Source of the DNA: CATQHL01 sp965204655
Lineage (GTDB): Bacteria; Actinomycetota; Acidimicrobiia; Acidimicrobiales; CATQHL01
Assembly: GCA_965204655.1 (NCBI GenBank)
Contig: OZ241998.1
Coordinates: forward strand, 1 to 64,000
Direction: 5' to 3'
DNA length: 64,000 nucleotides
The translations under genes and the position numbers were made by a program. Positions within the stretch are counted from its first letter, which is position 1. Each line of letters starts with the position of its first letter. The notes under the pieces are model-generated. The model had not been told where the DNA came from. It did no database searches and was given only the letters and a program-made list of their open reading frames with translations. Positions 1-7,537 of this stretch are shown here, piece by piece.

Positions 1-154
1 GGTGAGGCCATAGACGGTCCGGGTTTGGGTGACGCTCGTCTTCCGGACTCGCAAGAAATTTAAGATATTCTTGTGTTGCGTTAGAGGAGGATTCGAAACT
101 GCTGGCAATCCAAGCTTCGAATTTGGGTTCTAGTGGAAGAAAATCGTTAAGCAA
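1..154 (-). CDS. Truncated gene downstream of the methyltransferase
   Basis: On the minus strand, 33 bases after the methyltransferase stop, an open frame runs from a possible TTG start at 154 to the window edge without a stop (51 codons). It begins with residues like LLNDFLPLEPKFEAWIASSF, a mixed hydrophilic composition that reads like real protein. I do not recognise the family. Being in the same direction and close behind the methyltransferase, it could be its partner in a restriction-modification operon, but nothing seen here proves that. The ribosome-binding site before the TTG is weak, so the start is uncertain. Confidence 0.45.
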   Translation of the reverse strand, partial: MLNDFLPLEPKFEAWIASSFESSSNATQEYLKFLASPEDERHPNPDRLWPH

Positions 155-187
155 GACGTCTTACTCTGTATCAAAATTTGACTTTCA

Positions 188-2065
188 CTATTCGACCGAG
201 ATCGTTTCGTAGTAGGTGCCTTCTCCGCCTTTGTCGTCTTGGACCCTGCAACCCACTCGATATATACCGGTTTTGCTAAAGGTGTGTTGAGTCTGAATGA
301 GCGGGCCTTTGTTCTTGCGCTTCTTTTCTCGGAACCATTTACCTGGTTCTGCCCGGAATGTTTTCCCGTCGTAATTGAAATCCCACTGAACGTTGATGAT
401 TTTGGAGTCGATATTTGTTGTGTGGCTATCGCCCGCGTCGAAGGAATAATGTCGATGTTGAAGACGGCGGGAGGAGAATGAGACTATAGGTGGCCTGACG
501 AATGTTAAAAACTCTGAGTAGTCGCCTCGGTTAGTGGACTGGCTAGCGATGTGTTCCCGAAATGCCGGAGAATCAATGCGTACCTGTTCAATTCGTACGA
601 ATGCGATGCTGAGCGATTCTCTCTCGCGTAGTTTTTCGGAAGCTTCTTGAGCGTCTTCGCGGAATCCCCAGGCCAGCATGCTTCCGTTTCTTAGCCCTTC
701 GTCGCCACCGTATCGAGGAAGCTTGGCTATGGCCTGAGCGAATTGGTTGACATCTGAGGCAGTTACTCGTTTGGTTGGGTCTGGTGAGCCAACCCAAACA
801 GGGATACGCGCATTGGTTCCTTTGTAGGCATGGATTCCGCTGTCATTGCTGGGAAGACGGGCGTCATAACAGTCAAGTACAAAACTTCTGAACCGCTCAG
901 GAGGCATGGTTGTTAAGTGTTCGGATTCGTAAACTCCCCAGGTTTCAATTGTGAAGTCTGGTGTTTCGGGGATGTCGAGTTCAGGGGTATAGGGAGACTT
1001 CAGGCGTTCAGCGGTTACCGCTATGGCAACACGCGACTGGTCGCAGGCGATCCAGCGACGCCCTAGTCGTTGAGCTACTGCTGCAGTGGTCCCTCCGCCA
1101 ACAAATGCGTCTAATACAAGATCGTCCTGATTGGAAGAAGCTTCAAGGATCCTTTCGATGAGTATCTCGGGTTTTTGAGTGGGGTAATGAACTCGTTCGC
1201 TTGAAGTTTGCGACATGGTGTGCTCAATGAGTTCATCATGATCCCACATAGAATCAACAGGCTTACCTCCTTTAAGATAATACTTTTTTCCATCCTGCAC
1301 AAAATACTTACCGACTTCATCTTGAGATGAGTATTTCTGGGCCATCCACTTGCTGACACCTGCTCGGATCTTGTTATGGTGACTCTTGACTGATCTTGCA
1401 TAGTAAAAAATAACGTCATGTTTACGCGGAAACCAGTGTTTTACATTGAAACCTCCTAGTCCATAATGCCAAATTATTTCGTTGCGGAAATTCTCGTATC
1501 CAAATATCTTGTCCATCTCGACTTTTATGTAATGTGAGGCATGCCAGTCGCAGTGGACGTAGATCGATCCTGTCAGTTTGAGAATTCGTTTCATCTCGTA
1601 AAGTCGAGCGTTGAGCCATACTAAGTATCCATCAAGGCCACCTTCCCAAATGTCAGAAAAAGAGCGTTCTTCGTTCTGGTCTCCCCAAATTACGTTGTAG
1701 ATCCTATTAGAGAAGAAAGGAGGATCTATATAGATCAGATCTATGCTCTTTGAGGGAAGAGTGCGCAGGATGTGGAGATTGTCGCCCCATATCAGGCGAT
1801 TGGGCGTCAGTTCGGGTGTTCCGAAGCTGAAGCGGTCTGTTATCTGAGTCGGTAGTCGAACTTCGGGATAATGATTACGAAATCCAGGATTCCTCGGATC
1901 CCAACCCATCGGTGTGCTCGGGACGGGGATATTTCCAAACCTCGCCGGAGGGCGAAAGAACTCTTCCTGATCCGGAAGTGGGGGGGGGGGGGGGGGTGAC
2001 CGCGTCCACGATAAGAAGGATGTTATCGCGTGTGAGGCGTGGTGGCATCTCGTTTTACCGCGCAT
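188..2065 (-). CDS. Site-specific DNA methyltransferase (beta-class N4/N6 amino-MTase) with C-terminal PKD-like domain
   Basis: Predicted to transfer a methyl group from S-adenosylmethionine to an exocyclic amino group of DNA. Motif IV DPPF is at residues 114-117 and motif I FVGGGTT at 321-327. The order IV before I marks the beta class, which includes type III Mod subunits and orphan enzymes. Residues about 375-550 are an unrecognised extension, perhaps target recognition. The last 70 or so residues resemble a PKD-type beta sandwich (WDFNYDG, then HTFSKTGIYRVGCRVQD). The ORF is 625 aa from ATG 2065, where AGGAGG lies only 1 nt before the ATG. Six prolines at residues 24-29 are encoded by a 17-base C tract. 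An in-frame ATG at 1909 lies after the tract but has no clear ribosome-binding site. GC is lower than in the neighbours, suggesting acquisition. Confidence 0.85.
   Translation of the reverse strand: MRGKTRCHHASHAITSFLSWTRSPPPPPPLPDQEEFFRPPARFGNIPVPSTPMGWDPRNPGFRNHYPEVRLPTQITDRFSFGTPELTPNRLIWGDNLHILRTLPSKSIDLIYIDPPFFSNRIYNVIWGDQNEERSFSDIWEGGLDGYLVWLNARLYEMKRILKLTGSIYVHCDWHASHYIKVEMDKIFGYENFRNEIIWHYGLGGFNVKHWFPRKHDVIFYYARSVKSHHNKIRAGVSKWMAQKYSSQDEVGKYFVQDGKKYYLKGGKPVDSMWDHDELIEHTMSQTSSERVHYPTQKPEILIERILEASSNQDDLVLDAFVGGGTTAAVAQRLGRRWIACDQSRVAIAVTAERLKSPYTPELDIPETPDFTIETWGVYESEHLTTMPPERFRSFVLDCYDARLPSNDSGIHAYKGTNARIPVWVGSPDPTKRVTASDVNQFAQAIAKLPRYGGDEGLRNGSMLAWGFREDAQEASEKLRERESLSIAFVRIEQVRIDSPAFREHIASQSTNRGDYSEFLTFVRPPIVSFSSRRLQHRHYSFDAGDSHTTNIDSKIINVQWDFNYDGKTFRAEPGKWFREKKRKNKGPLIQTQHTFSKTGIYRVGCRVQDDKGGEGTYYETISVE
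1980..1996. repeat. 17-base G homopolymer (C tract in the methyltransferase reading frame)
   Basis: Seventeen consecutive G on the plus strand, read as C17 in the first 30 codons of the minus-strand methyltransferase. With 17 bases the frame is open. Losing or gaining one base shifts translation to TAA at 1877-1875 or at 1842-1840, both well before the catalytic motifs. Tracts of this kind change length by slipped-strand mispairing. It is the only homopolymer of this length I saw in the window. Confidence 0.9.
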
Positions 2066-2148
2066 TCCTCCTGATGTGTTTCCGTAATTCCCCGGGCGGC
2101 GGCTTCGTCTGGAGGAAACTTGAGCACCCGATAGGAAGGTTTGGTGGG

Positions 2149-2183
2149 GACGGACGACTAGGGCGTAGCCCTAGTCGTCCGTC
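2149..2183. repeat. Perfect 16-bp inverted repeat with 3-base loop
   Basis: Arms 2149-2164 and 2168-2183 are exact reverse complements (GACGGACGACTAGGGC and its complement) around GTA. It lies between the divergent methyltransferase and MgtE-like genes and has no following T run, so it is not a standard terminator. It could be an operator, a transcript hairpin or a relic of a mobile element. Confidence 0.8.
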
Positions 2184-2262
2184 GTGACAATCTCGCTTTC
2201 CCAGGTGGACCCTCCTCCTAGCCCCGACTTCCCGAAAGACCAGACGGACAGACTGCAGACAG

Positions 2263-3654
2263 ATGCCCAACGAACCGCGCCGCCGGTCAGCCGAGCGTTC
2301 CGGCAGGCAGCCGACCGCTCCTAGCCGGCAGGCGACCGCGCCATCCTCACAGGGGCAGCCGGCTGCGCCGCCCGCTCAGCAGCAGCAGCCCAAGTCTGGC
2401 CGACGCCAGCCACTGCCTCCGTTCAAGGAAACAGCCCGTCCGCTTCGCCGGGTGTTCGGTGCGTTCAGCCGCTCCAGCGTTCAGAGTTTGGCTGCCCTTG
2501 GGCTTCTGGCTCTGGTGAGCGTGCTGGTGGGGTGGGTGCTCGGAGCCAGCGCCGACCGCCTAGAGAGCATGAGCGGCCTGTTGATGATGGTGCCTGCGGC
2601 CATTGCCTTGCGGGGCAACATCTTCGGTGCTTTGGGGTCGCGCCTGGGCACGGCCATCCACTCGGGTACCTACCGCTTGAGTCTGCGTCCGGCCTCGGTG
2701 ATGGGGGAGAACGTGATCGCCTCCCTGGCGTTGAGCCTCGCTTCTTCAGCAGCTCTGGCGCTGTTGGCCAAGGCGGCTGCGTGGATTTTCGGGATTGCGG
2801 ATGCCATCAGCCTCGGCGCCTTTATGGTCATCAGCATTCTGGGCGGGCTTCTGGCTTCGCTCTTCGTGCTGATCGTCGCCCTCGTCTTGGCTGCGGGCTC
2901 GGCGCGTTTCGGTTGGGATCCCGACAACGTGACGGCGCCCCTGGTGACTGCAACCAGCGACGCCATAACCCTCCCGGCGCTGCTTCTGGTGGTGCCGGTT
3001 GCTCAGTCTCCCGACGCGGCTCTGATCGTGGGGAGCGTGTGCGTCGGCGCTGCGGTAGTCGGCGCCGGAGCCTCTTGGAGTTTCGGGCGAGCGTCGCTTC
3101 GCACCATCCTGCGGGAGTCGTTCCCTGTGCTGGTCGTGGCCTTGATGTTTGACCTGGCAGCTGGGCTGATCGTAGAACAGCAGGTGTCGTTCCTGGGACG
3201 CTGGCCTGCTCTGCTGGTGCTTCTGCCGGGCTATCTCGCTCTGGCGGGGGCGCTTGGCGGCATCCTCTCCAGCCGTCTCGCCAGCAAACTCCACTTAGGT
3301 CTGATCGAGCCCACCTCGGTGCCTAGCCGCGACGCCCGCAGAGAGTTGAGCCGGATAATCCTCCTGTCGGTGCCGGCCTTCGCAAGCATCTCGCTTCTGG
3401 CTCACGGGGCGGCTGTGCTCGGGGGTCTGACCTCCCCCGGTCTGGTTGACATGCTTGTCTCGGCGGTTCTGGGCGGCGTTGCGGCTACGGCGATTGCGGT
3501 GCTGGCCGCCTACTACGGCACTATTGCGGCTGAGCGGGTGGGGCTAGACCCCGACACCTTCGGCATACCCCTGGTCACGTCCAGCATGGATCTCGCAGGC
3601 GCCCTCACCCTGGTCGGCGCACTGGGAGTTCTCGGCGTGCTGGGGTCGGCTTAG
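2263..3654 (+). CDS. MgtE/SLC41-like divalent cation transporter (membrane domains only)
   Basis: A 463-aa integral membrane protein. The first 60 residues are a Pro/Gln/Arg-rich cytoplasmic tail. From about residue 75 it holds two related MgtE-type membrane modules, each with a conserved acidic segment (GWDPDNVTAPLVTATSD near 220 and GLDPDTFGIPLVTSSMD near 430), the pattern of SLC41/MgtE channels that pass Mg2+ or related cations. The cytoplasmic N and CBS domains of classical MgtE are absent. The next gene encodes PhoU and TrkA_C domains, a common partner of this transporter type, and probably gates it. The start ATG 2263 has no strong Shine-Dalgarno sequence. Substrate is inferred from family only. 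Confidence 0.8.
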   Translation: MPNEPRRRSAERSGRQPTAPSRQATAPSSQGQPAAPPAQQQQPKSGRRQPLPPFKETARPLRRVFGAFSRSSVQSLAALGLLALVSVLVGWVLGASADRLESMSGLLMMVPAAIALRGNIFGALGSRLGTAIHSGTYRLSLRPASVMGENVIASLALSLASSAALALLAKAAAWIFGIADAISLGAFMVISILGGLLASLFVLIVALVLAAGSARFGWDPDNVTAPLVTATSDAITLPALLLVVPVAQSPDAALIVGSVCVGAAVVGAGASWSFGRASLRTILRESFPVLVVALMFDLAAGLIVEQQVSFLGRWPALLVLLPGYLALAGALGGILSSRLASKLHLGLIEPTSVPSRDARRELSRIILLSVPAFASISLLAHGAAVLGGLTSPGLVDMLVSAVLGGVAATAIAVLAAYYGTIAAERVGLDPDTFGIPLVTSSMDLAGALTLVGALGVLGVLGSA

Positions 3655-3826
3655 TAGATGGCCGAGGAAGGGGAGGCGGGCGTGCTGGGGTCGGCGTGCG
3701 GGGGTTGGCGTGCTGACAGACGCTTGGCGTCCGAGGCGTCCCGGAGTGCTGAAGATTCTTCGTAGTGTTTGGGTTCGGCTCAGTCGGGGGTTCCCACGTG
3801 CGGGGGGTCGGTGTGCTGACAGACGC
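3635..3826. repeat. Short imperfect direct repeats in the mgtE-like/phoU-like spacer
   Basis: GCGTGCTGGGGTCGGC occurs at 3635-3650 (end of the transporter gene) and again at 3680-3695. A segment of about 30 bases ending in GTGCTGACAGACGC occurs at 3695-3723 and 3797-3826. I see no open frame or obvious promoter in the 273-bp spacer. Confidence 0.6.
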
Positions 3827-3927
3827 CCGGCCGGCCAGGGCTTCCGCCCGCCCGACCGGGGCTTGCGGATGGCCGGGGTTAGACGGCATTAGCCGTGCGC
3901 TGGTCGTGTAGCATCAGAGGAGCAGCG

Positions 3928-5169
3928 ATGGAAGAACGCCCCCGCAATCTGCGCTCAATGCTCGCCGAGGCGAAAGACCTCAGCGAGTTGATGGTGGACT
4001 TGGCTTACGCCTCTGTCTATTTCGGTGAACACGAAATGGCCGCCGAAGTGAGCGACCTGGAAGAACGAATGAGCGATCTCGTGCACGACATGCGCGCCGT
4101 GTGCGTGAAGGCCGCCCGCAACCCTCGGGACGCCGAGGGGATGTCGTCGGTTCTGCAGGTGGTGAGCGCCATAGAGCGGATCGCCAACGACGCCGTGGAC
4201 ATCGCCCGCATCGTCACTCACCGACTGGGCATTCCAGCGGCTCTGGTGGCCGACCTCTTTGCTGCTGCTGAGGTCTCGCACAGGGTGGAAGTGGGGGAGG
4301 GTTCGAATATGGCCAATTGCCCGGTGAGTGCGCTGGAGTTGCCGGTCGCCACGGGTATGCGCATCATGGCCATCCGCAGAGGCAGGGAGTGGATCACCGA
4401 CGTGGACGGCGACCAGGTCTTGCTCCCCGCTGACGCCCTTTTCATGCGCGGCAGGCCCGCAGGGATCGTCAGGCTGCGCGAACTCGCCGGCGATCAGGTC
4501 TGGGAACCCCCGGCGCCGCCGGAGTCCACCTGGATCACCGACCTGGATCGTGCGGTCGACCTGCTCGTGGAGATGAAGGATCTCTCCGAGGTGGCAGTCG
4601 GGTTGGCTTACTCCACCCTCGTCCTGGACGACCTGGGGCTGGCGGCGCAGGTTCGCCACCTGGAGAGCCGGCTAGACGAGATGAACGACCGACTGGAACT
4701 CTGGGTGCTCAGGGCTGCCGCAGCGGCTTCCGACCCAGGGCCGCTGAGGGGTCTGCTCCACCTCTCCAATGCGGCGGAAGACCTGGGCGATCAAGCCAGT
4801 CAGATGGTCTGGCTGGTGGAAAAGGGTGAAGACCTCCACCCCATACTGGAGATAGCCCTGGGAGATTCCGACGAAGTGGTCGTGGAGTATCCGGTGGCGG
4901 AAGGCTCGGCTGCCGAGGGGAGCTCGCTTGCCGACATGAAGTTTGACATAGAGCCGGGTTTCAGCATCCTTGCCATCCTGAGGGGGAAGCGTTATTTGTA
5001 TCGGCCGCGTGGGCGCACGCTGCTGCAGGCTGGCGACGAGGTCATTGCTTCGGGCCCGGATGAGGGGCGGGAAGCTTTCGCCGCTCTCTTGGGTTGGGAG
5101 TTGTACAGGGACGAGGAGTTGGGCATTGACGAACTGGAGCCGATCGAATCGGTGTCGGCTTCAAGGTGA
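3928..5169 (+). CDS. Duplicated PhoU-TrkA_C regulatory protein
   Basis: A 413-aa soluble protein built as a tandem duplication. PhoU-like helical domains at about 1-100 and 205-305 each begin with a related K-DLSE block (AKDLSELMVDLAY; MKDLSEVAVGLAY). Each is followed by a TrkA_C-type beta domain (about 125-190 and 325-395). TrkA_C domains bind small ligands or ions on cation channels, so this protein probably regulates the MgtE-like transporter just upstream. The ATG at 3928 is chosen because AGAGGAG sits six bases before it. An in-frame ATG at 3895 has no such site. The ligand is unknown. Confidence 0.8.
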   Translation: MEERPRNLRSMLAEAKDLSELMVDLAYASVYFGEHEMAAEVSDLEERMSDLVHDMRAVCVKAARNPRDAEGMSSVLQVVSAIERIANDAVDIARIVTHRLGIPAALVADLFAAAEVSHRVEVGEGSNMANCPVSALELPVATGMRIMAIRRGREWITDVDGDQVLLPADALFMRGRPAGIVRLRELAGDQVWEPPAPPESTWITDLDRAVDLLVEMKDLSEVAVGLAYSTLVLDDLGLAAQVRHLESRLDEMNDRLELWVLRAAAAASDPGPLRGLLHLSNAAEDLGDQASQMVWLVEKGEDLHPILEIALGDSDEVVVEYPVAEGSAAEGSSLADMKFDIEPGFSILAILRGKRYLYRPRGRTLLQAGDEVIASGPDEGREAFAALLGWELYRDEELGIDELEPIESVSASR

Positions 5170-5294
5170 GTTTGCACGCTTCCTGCTGCGAACCTGCCGT
5201 CTGTCTCCGTCTTCTGACCCGAAATGACCGCCCCGCAGCCCGTGCGTGATCCGCAGCCCGTTCCCTGCCGACCGCCGAATGAAACTCTCGCAGG

Positions 5295-6227
5295 ATGACC
5301 TTCTCTGACGCCGCCTCTGCCCCTGCCCCTGCCGCCCCTGAGGCCGCCGCCCCTGCGCCTGCCCCTGCCGCCGCCCCCGAAACCCTGCGGCTGCTCACGG
5401 TGCACGCTCACCCCGACGATGAGTCCTCCAAGGGCGCCGCCACGGTGGCGCGTTACGCAGACGAAGGAGTGCGCTCGGTGCTGGTCTGCTGCACTGGCGG
5501 AGAGGAGGGCAGCATTCTCAACCCCGCAGTTGACACTCCGGAGGCGAGAGAGCGCCTGCCGGAGTTGCGTCGGGAAGAGCTGCATCGGGCGGCTGAGATA
5601 ATCGGCTACCACGAGGTGCTCTGGCTGGGCTATCGGGATTCCGGCATGGCCGACGACGAGCACCCGCCGCCGCCGGGCTCGTTCGCTGCCGCCCCCTTAT
5701 CTGAGGCGGCGGAGCGTCTCACGGCCATCATCCGCTCCGAGCGTCCGCACGTGATGATCATCTACGCCGACGACCAGCAGGGTTACCGCCACCCCGACCA
5801 CCTGCGCGTCCACGACGCGGGATTGGCGGCTTTTGAGGCGGCTGGAGCGCCGGAGGCGTACCCCGAAGCGGGAAGTCCCTGGCAGCCTTTGAAGCTCTAC
5901 TACACCGTCTGGTCGAAGGCGAGGCTGGTGTCTACTCACGAAAAAATCATTGAACTCGGCCTGGAGTCGCCCTACGACGAGAATTGGTTTGACCGCCCGT
6001 GGCTGGATCATCGGGTCACCACTCGTGTGGAGGTGGCTAAGTGGTTCGACCGCCGCTGCGACGCGCTCCTGGCGCACGCCTCGCAGGTAGATCCGGAATC
6101 TCGGTTTTGGTTTCCTCTGCCGCGGGATGAGGCCAGGGACGTCTACACGACCGACGATTACATTCTCGCCCGCTCGGAAGTGAGCACCGAACTGCCTGAG
6201 GATGACCTGTTCGCAGGTCTCCGCTGA
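5295..6227 (+). CDS. mca: Mycothiol S-conjugate amidase (PIG-L/LmbE family zinc hydrolase)
   Basis: Predicted to cleave mycothiol S-conjugates during electrophile detoxification, releasing a mercapturic acid and GlcN-Ins. The zinc motif AHPDDE is at residues 38-43 and a second metal-site element HPDH lies in GYRHPDHLRV. The segment CTGGEEGSILNPA is typical of Mca. The protein has 310 aa, with an unusual Ala/Pro-rich N-terminal tail of about 30 residues. The related deacetylase MshB is the main alternative; the C-terminal part ending TELPEDDLFAGLR favours Mca. Presence of this gene implies mycothiol as the low-molecular-weight thiol. Confidence 0.8.
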   Translation: MTFSDAASAPAPAAPEAAAPAPAPAAAPETLRLLTVHAHPDDESSKGAATVARYADEGVRSVLVCCTGGEEGSILNPAVDTPEARERLPELRREELHRAAEIIGYHEVLWLGYRDSGMADDEHPPPPGSFAAAPLSEAAERLTAIIRSERPHVMIIYADDQQGYRHPDHLRVHDAGLAAFEAAGAPEAYPEAGSPWQPLKLYYTVWSKARLVSTHEKIIELGLESPYDENWFDRPWLDHRVTTRVEVAKWFDRRCDALLAHASQVDPESRFWFPLPRDEARDVYTTDDYILARSEVSTELPEDDLFAGLR

Positions 6228-6330
6228 ACTGGTGCTGAGACTGGGCGGACGGGCGGCAGGACGCTCCGCCACGCTCGGGCACCCCAAGGCGATGAGAGAC
6301 GGACGGACGCAGGGGGTGGCCGGCGGGAAG

Positions 6331-6444
6331 GGTTGTGATTTGAGACGGGACAGGCGGGAGGACGCAGGGTGCATGCAGCGGGTTAACCGCAAGGTCGGAG
6401 CGGGTTGTGGTTTGAGACGAGGCAGGCGGCAGGACGCAGGGTGC
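6331..6444. repeat. 42-bp direct repeat, copies 72 bp apart
   Basis: Copies at 6331-6372 and 6403-6444 match at 38 of 42 positions. The second copy ends at the GTG start of the SCP2 gene, so the duplication includes the ribosome-binding region. One of a set of repeats in this window with nearly the same offset. Confidence 0.8.
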
Positions 6445-6827
6445 GGTTTCTGAGCGACGAGTGGCTGGCGGAGCTGAGGGACGCTGCTGCGGATCTGCCC
6501 CCAGCGCCCGGTTGCAGCGTGAACTTGAAGGTGGAGGTTGAAGACACTCCAGACGGACGGCGTCGTCTGAACGTCAGACTGGTGGACGGCCAGGTCGCTG
6601 AGGTGTCGTCGGGTGTTGCTGTTGACGCCGACTGCATTCTGAAGTGCAGCTACGCCGACGCCGCGGCCATGTGGGAGGGGCGGATGGATCCTGCCGTCGC
6701 CTATATGCAGGGGAGGCTGAAGTTGGAAGGCGGCTACGAGCGTGTGCTCTTCGGGCTGCGCCCCATGCTCTCAGGCGCTTCGGGCGACGCTCTCAGGGAG
6801 CTGAAGAAGAGACTGGCGGCTCTCTGA
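6441..6827 (+). CDS. SCP2 sterol-carrier-like domain protein
   Basis: A 128-aa protein covering one SCP2-type lipid-binding fold. It shows the pattern of strands and helices ending in an amphipathic helix (YMQGRLKLEGGYERVLFGLRPML), where the phrase G-L-KLEG is typical of the family. It probably binds lipids or acyl-CoA in the cytoplasm. GTG 6441 is preferred over an upstream ATG at 6405 because homology-like sequence begins with RFLSDEWL. The start region is duplicated upstream. The actual ligand cannot be read from sequence. Confidence 0.7.
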   Translation: MRFLSDEWLAELRDAAADLPPAPGCSVNLKVEVEDTPDGRRRLNVRLVDGQVAEVSSGVAVDADCILKCSYADAAAMWEGRMDPAVAYMQGRLKLEGGYERVLFGLRPMLSGASGDALRELKKRLAAL

Positions 6828-6843
6828 GGGGGAGCTCGGCCTC

Positions 6844-6945
6844 GTTGGGTAGAGCCGGCCTTAGAGGTAGCAGTGGAGAGACAGACCGCAGGGGCATTGG
6901 ATGCCCTCGGGGTCTTGTTGGGTAGAGCCGGCCTCTGAAGTAGAG
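6844..6945. repeat. Direct repeat after the SCP2 gene, offset 73 bp
   Basis: GTTGGGTAGAGCCGGCCT is exact at 6844-6861 and 6917-6934, with about ten more partly matching bases downstream of each copy. A third shorter copy (GTAGAGCCGGCC) follows at about 6940. The spacer between the SCP2 stop and the minus-strand SelW-type gene holds nothing else I recognise. Confidence 0.65.
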
Positions 6946-6990
6946 CCGGCCCGAGCTAGGGGGAGCCCGGCCTGAGCTAGCTGCCGGCGG

Positions 6991-7275
6991 CTACGTTCCG
7001 AAGCGGGGGACGTCCCCCCCGACGATCTTGCTGAACTCTTCGGCTAGTTCGCCCGGATGGGGGAAACGGTCTCCGCATTCATGCTTGGAGAAAACCAGGT
7101 CTCCGTCGATGGACACTTCGAAGATCCCGTCGACGCCCCCGATGAGCGTCAGTTCGGAGATCATGTGTTGATATGCAGTGAGGAGTTCCTTGACAGCGCT
7201 CACGGCGCTGGAAGAATAGTCTCAAGGAACGCAGTAAGTGATTGAGACTTGGTGTTTTTTAGGCGCTACCCACAT
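6991..7275 (-). CDS. SelW/Rdx-family selenoprotein with in-frame TGA (CxxU)
   Basis: Read through one TGA, this gene gives a 94-residue SelW/SelT/Rdx-type thioredoxin-like protein. ATG is at 7275-7273 and residues 10-20 read VSITYCVPU-DY. The redox motif is Cys15-Val-Pro-Sec18, where family members have CxxC or CxxU. After it come the family block LTLIGGVDGIFEVSIDGDLV and FPHPGELAEEF. TGA is at 7224-7222, and a hairpin fitting the bacterial SECIS pattern follows it at once. Without readthrough the only product would start at GTG 7203, losing the CxxU strand and helix. Probably a small oxidoreductase. Use of TGA as an ordinary stop elsewhere is compatible, since Sec insertion is local. No sel genes are visible in this window. 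Confidence 0.8.
7187..7216 (-). promoter_or_regulatory. Candidate bacterial SECIS hairpin
   Basis: In the mRNA the TGA is followed by an 11-nt stretch and then CAGCGC, loop CGUGA, GCGCUG (7210-7205, 7204-7200, 7199-7194). Below a small internal loop, UUCUU (7216-7212) pairs with AAGGA (7191-7187), including one G-U. The apical loop begins 17 nt after UGA and has G as its second base. As I recall it, the published bacterial SECIS rule is a loop 16-37 nt from UGA with G in the first two loop positions. Confidence 0.7.
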
Positions 7276-7339
7276 TGCGGCGTTTTGTCCTTCGGGAGTT
7301 CAAGATTTGGTTGACGTCTACTTTATCTTTGGCCTCGCT

Positions 7340-7500
7340 CGGTGAGCCCGCGTCCCCCCGGAGCGTCCCCGTCTCCCCACCTCGCCTCCGTCGCCTCTAC
7401 CCGCGCTTCTCGTCCTCCCCGTCGTCTCCCCGTCCCCCCGTCGCCGTCCTGCAGCGCCGCTCCCAGCGCCTCGTCTCCCCCCCGCCGCCTACCCGCGGCC
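7340..7500. other. Pyrimidine-rich spacer before ilvD
   Basis: The plus strand is strongly C/T-rich with many C runs, so the minus strand carries several G runs. No gene or clear promoter is visible. It could form G-quadruplex or other non-B structures upstream of ilvD. Confidence 0.4.
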
Positions 7501-7537
7501 CCGCCCTCAGCAAGGTGGAGCGAATACTCTAGGGAAC

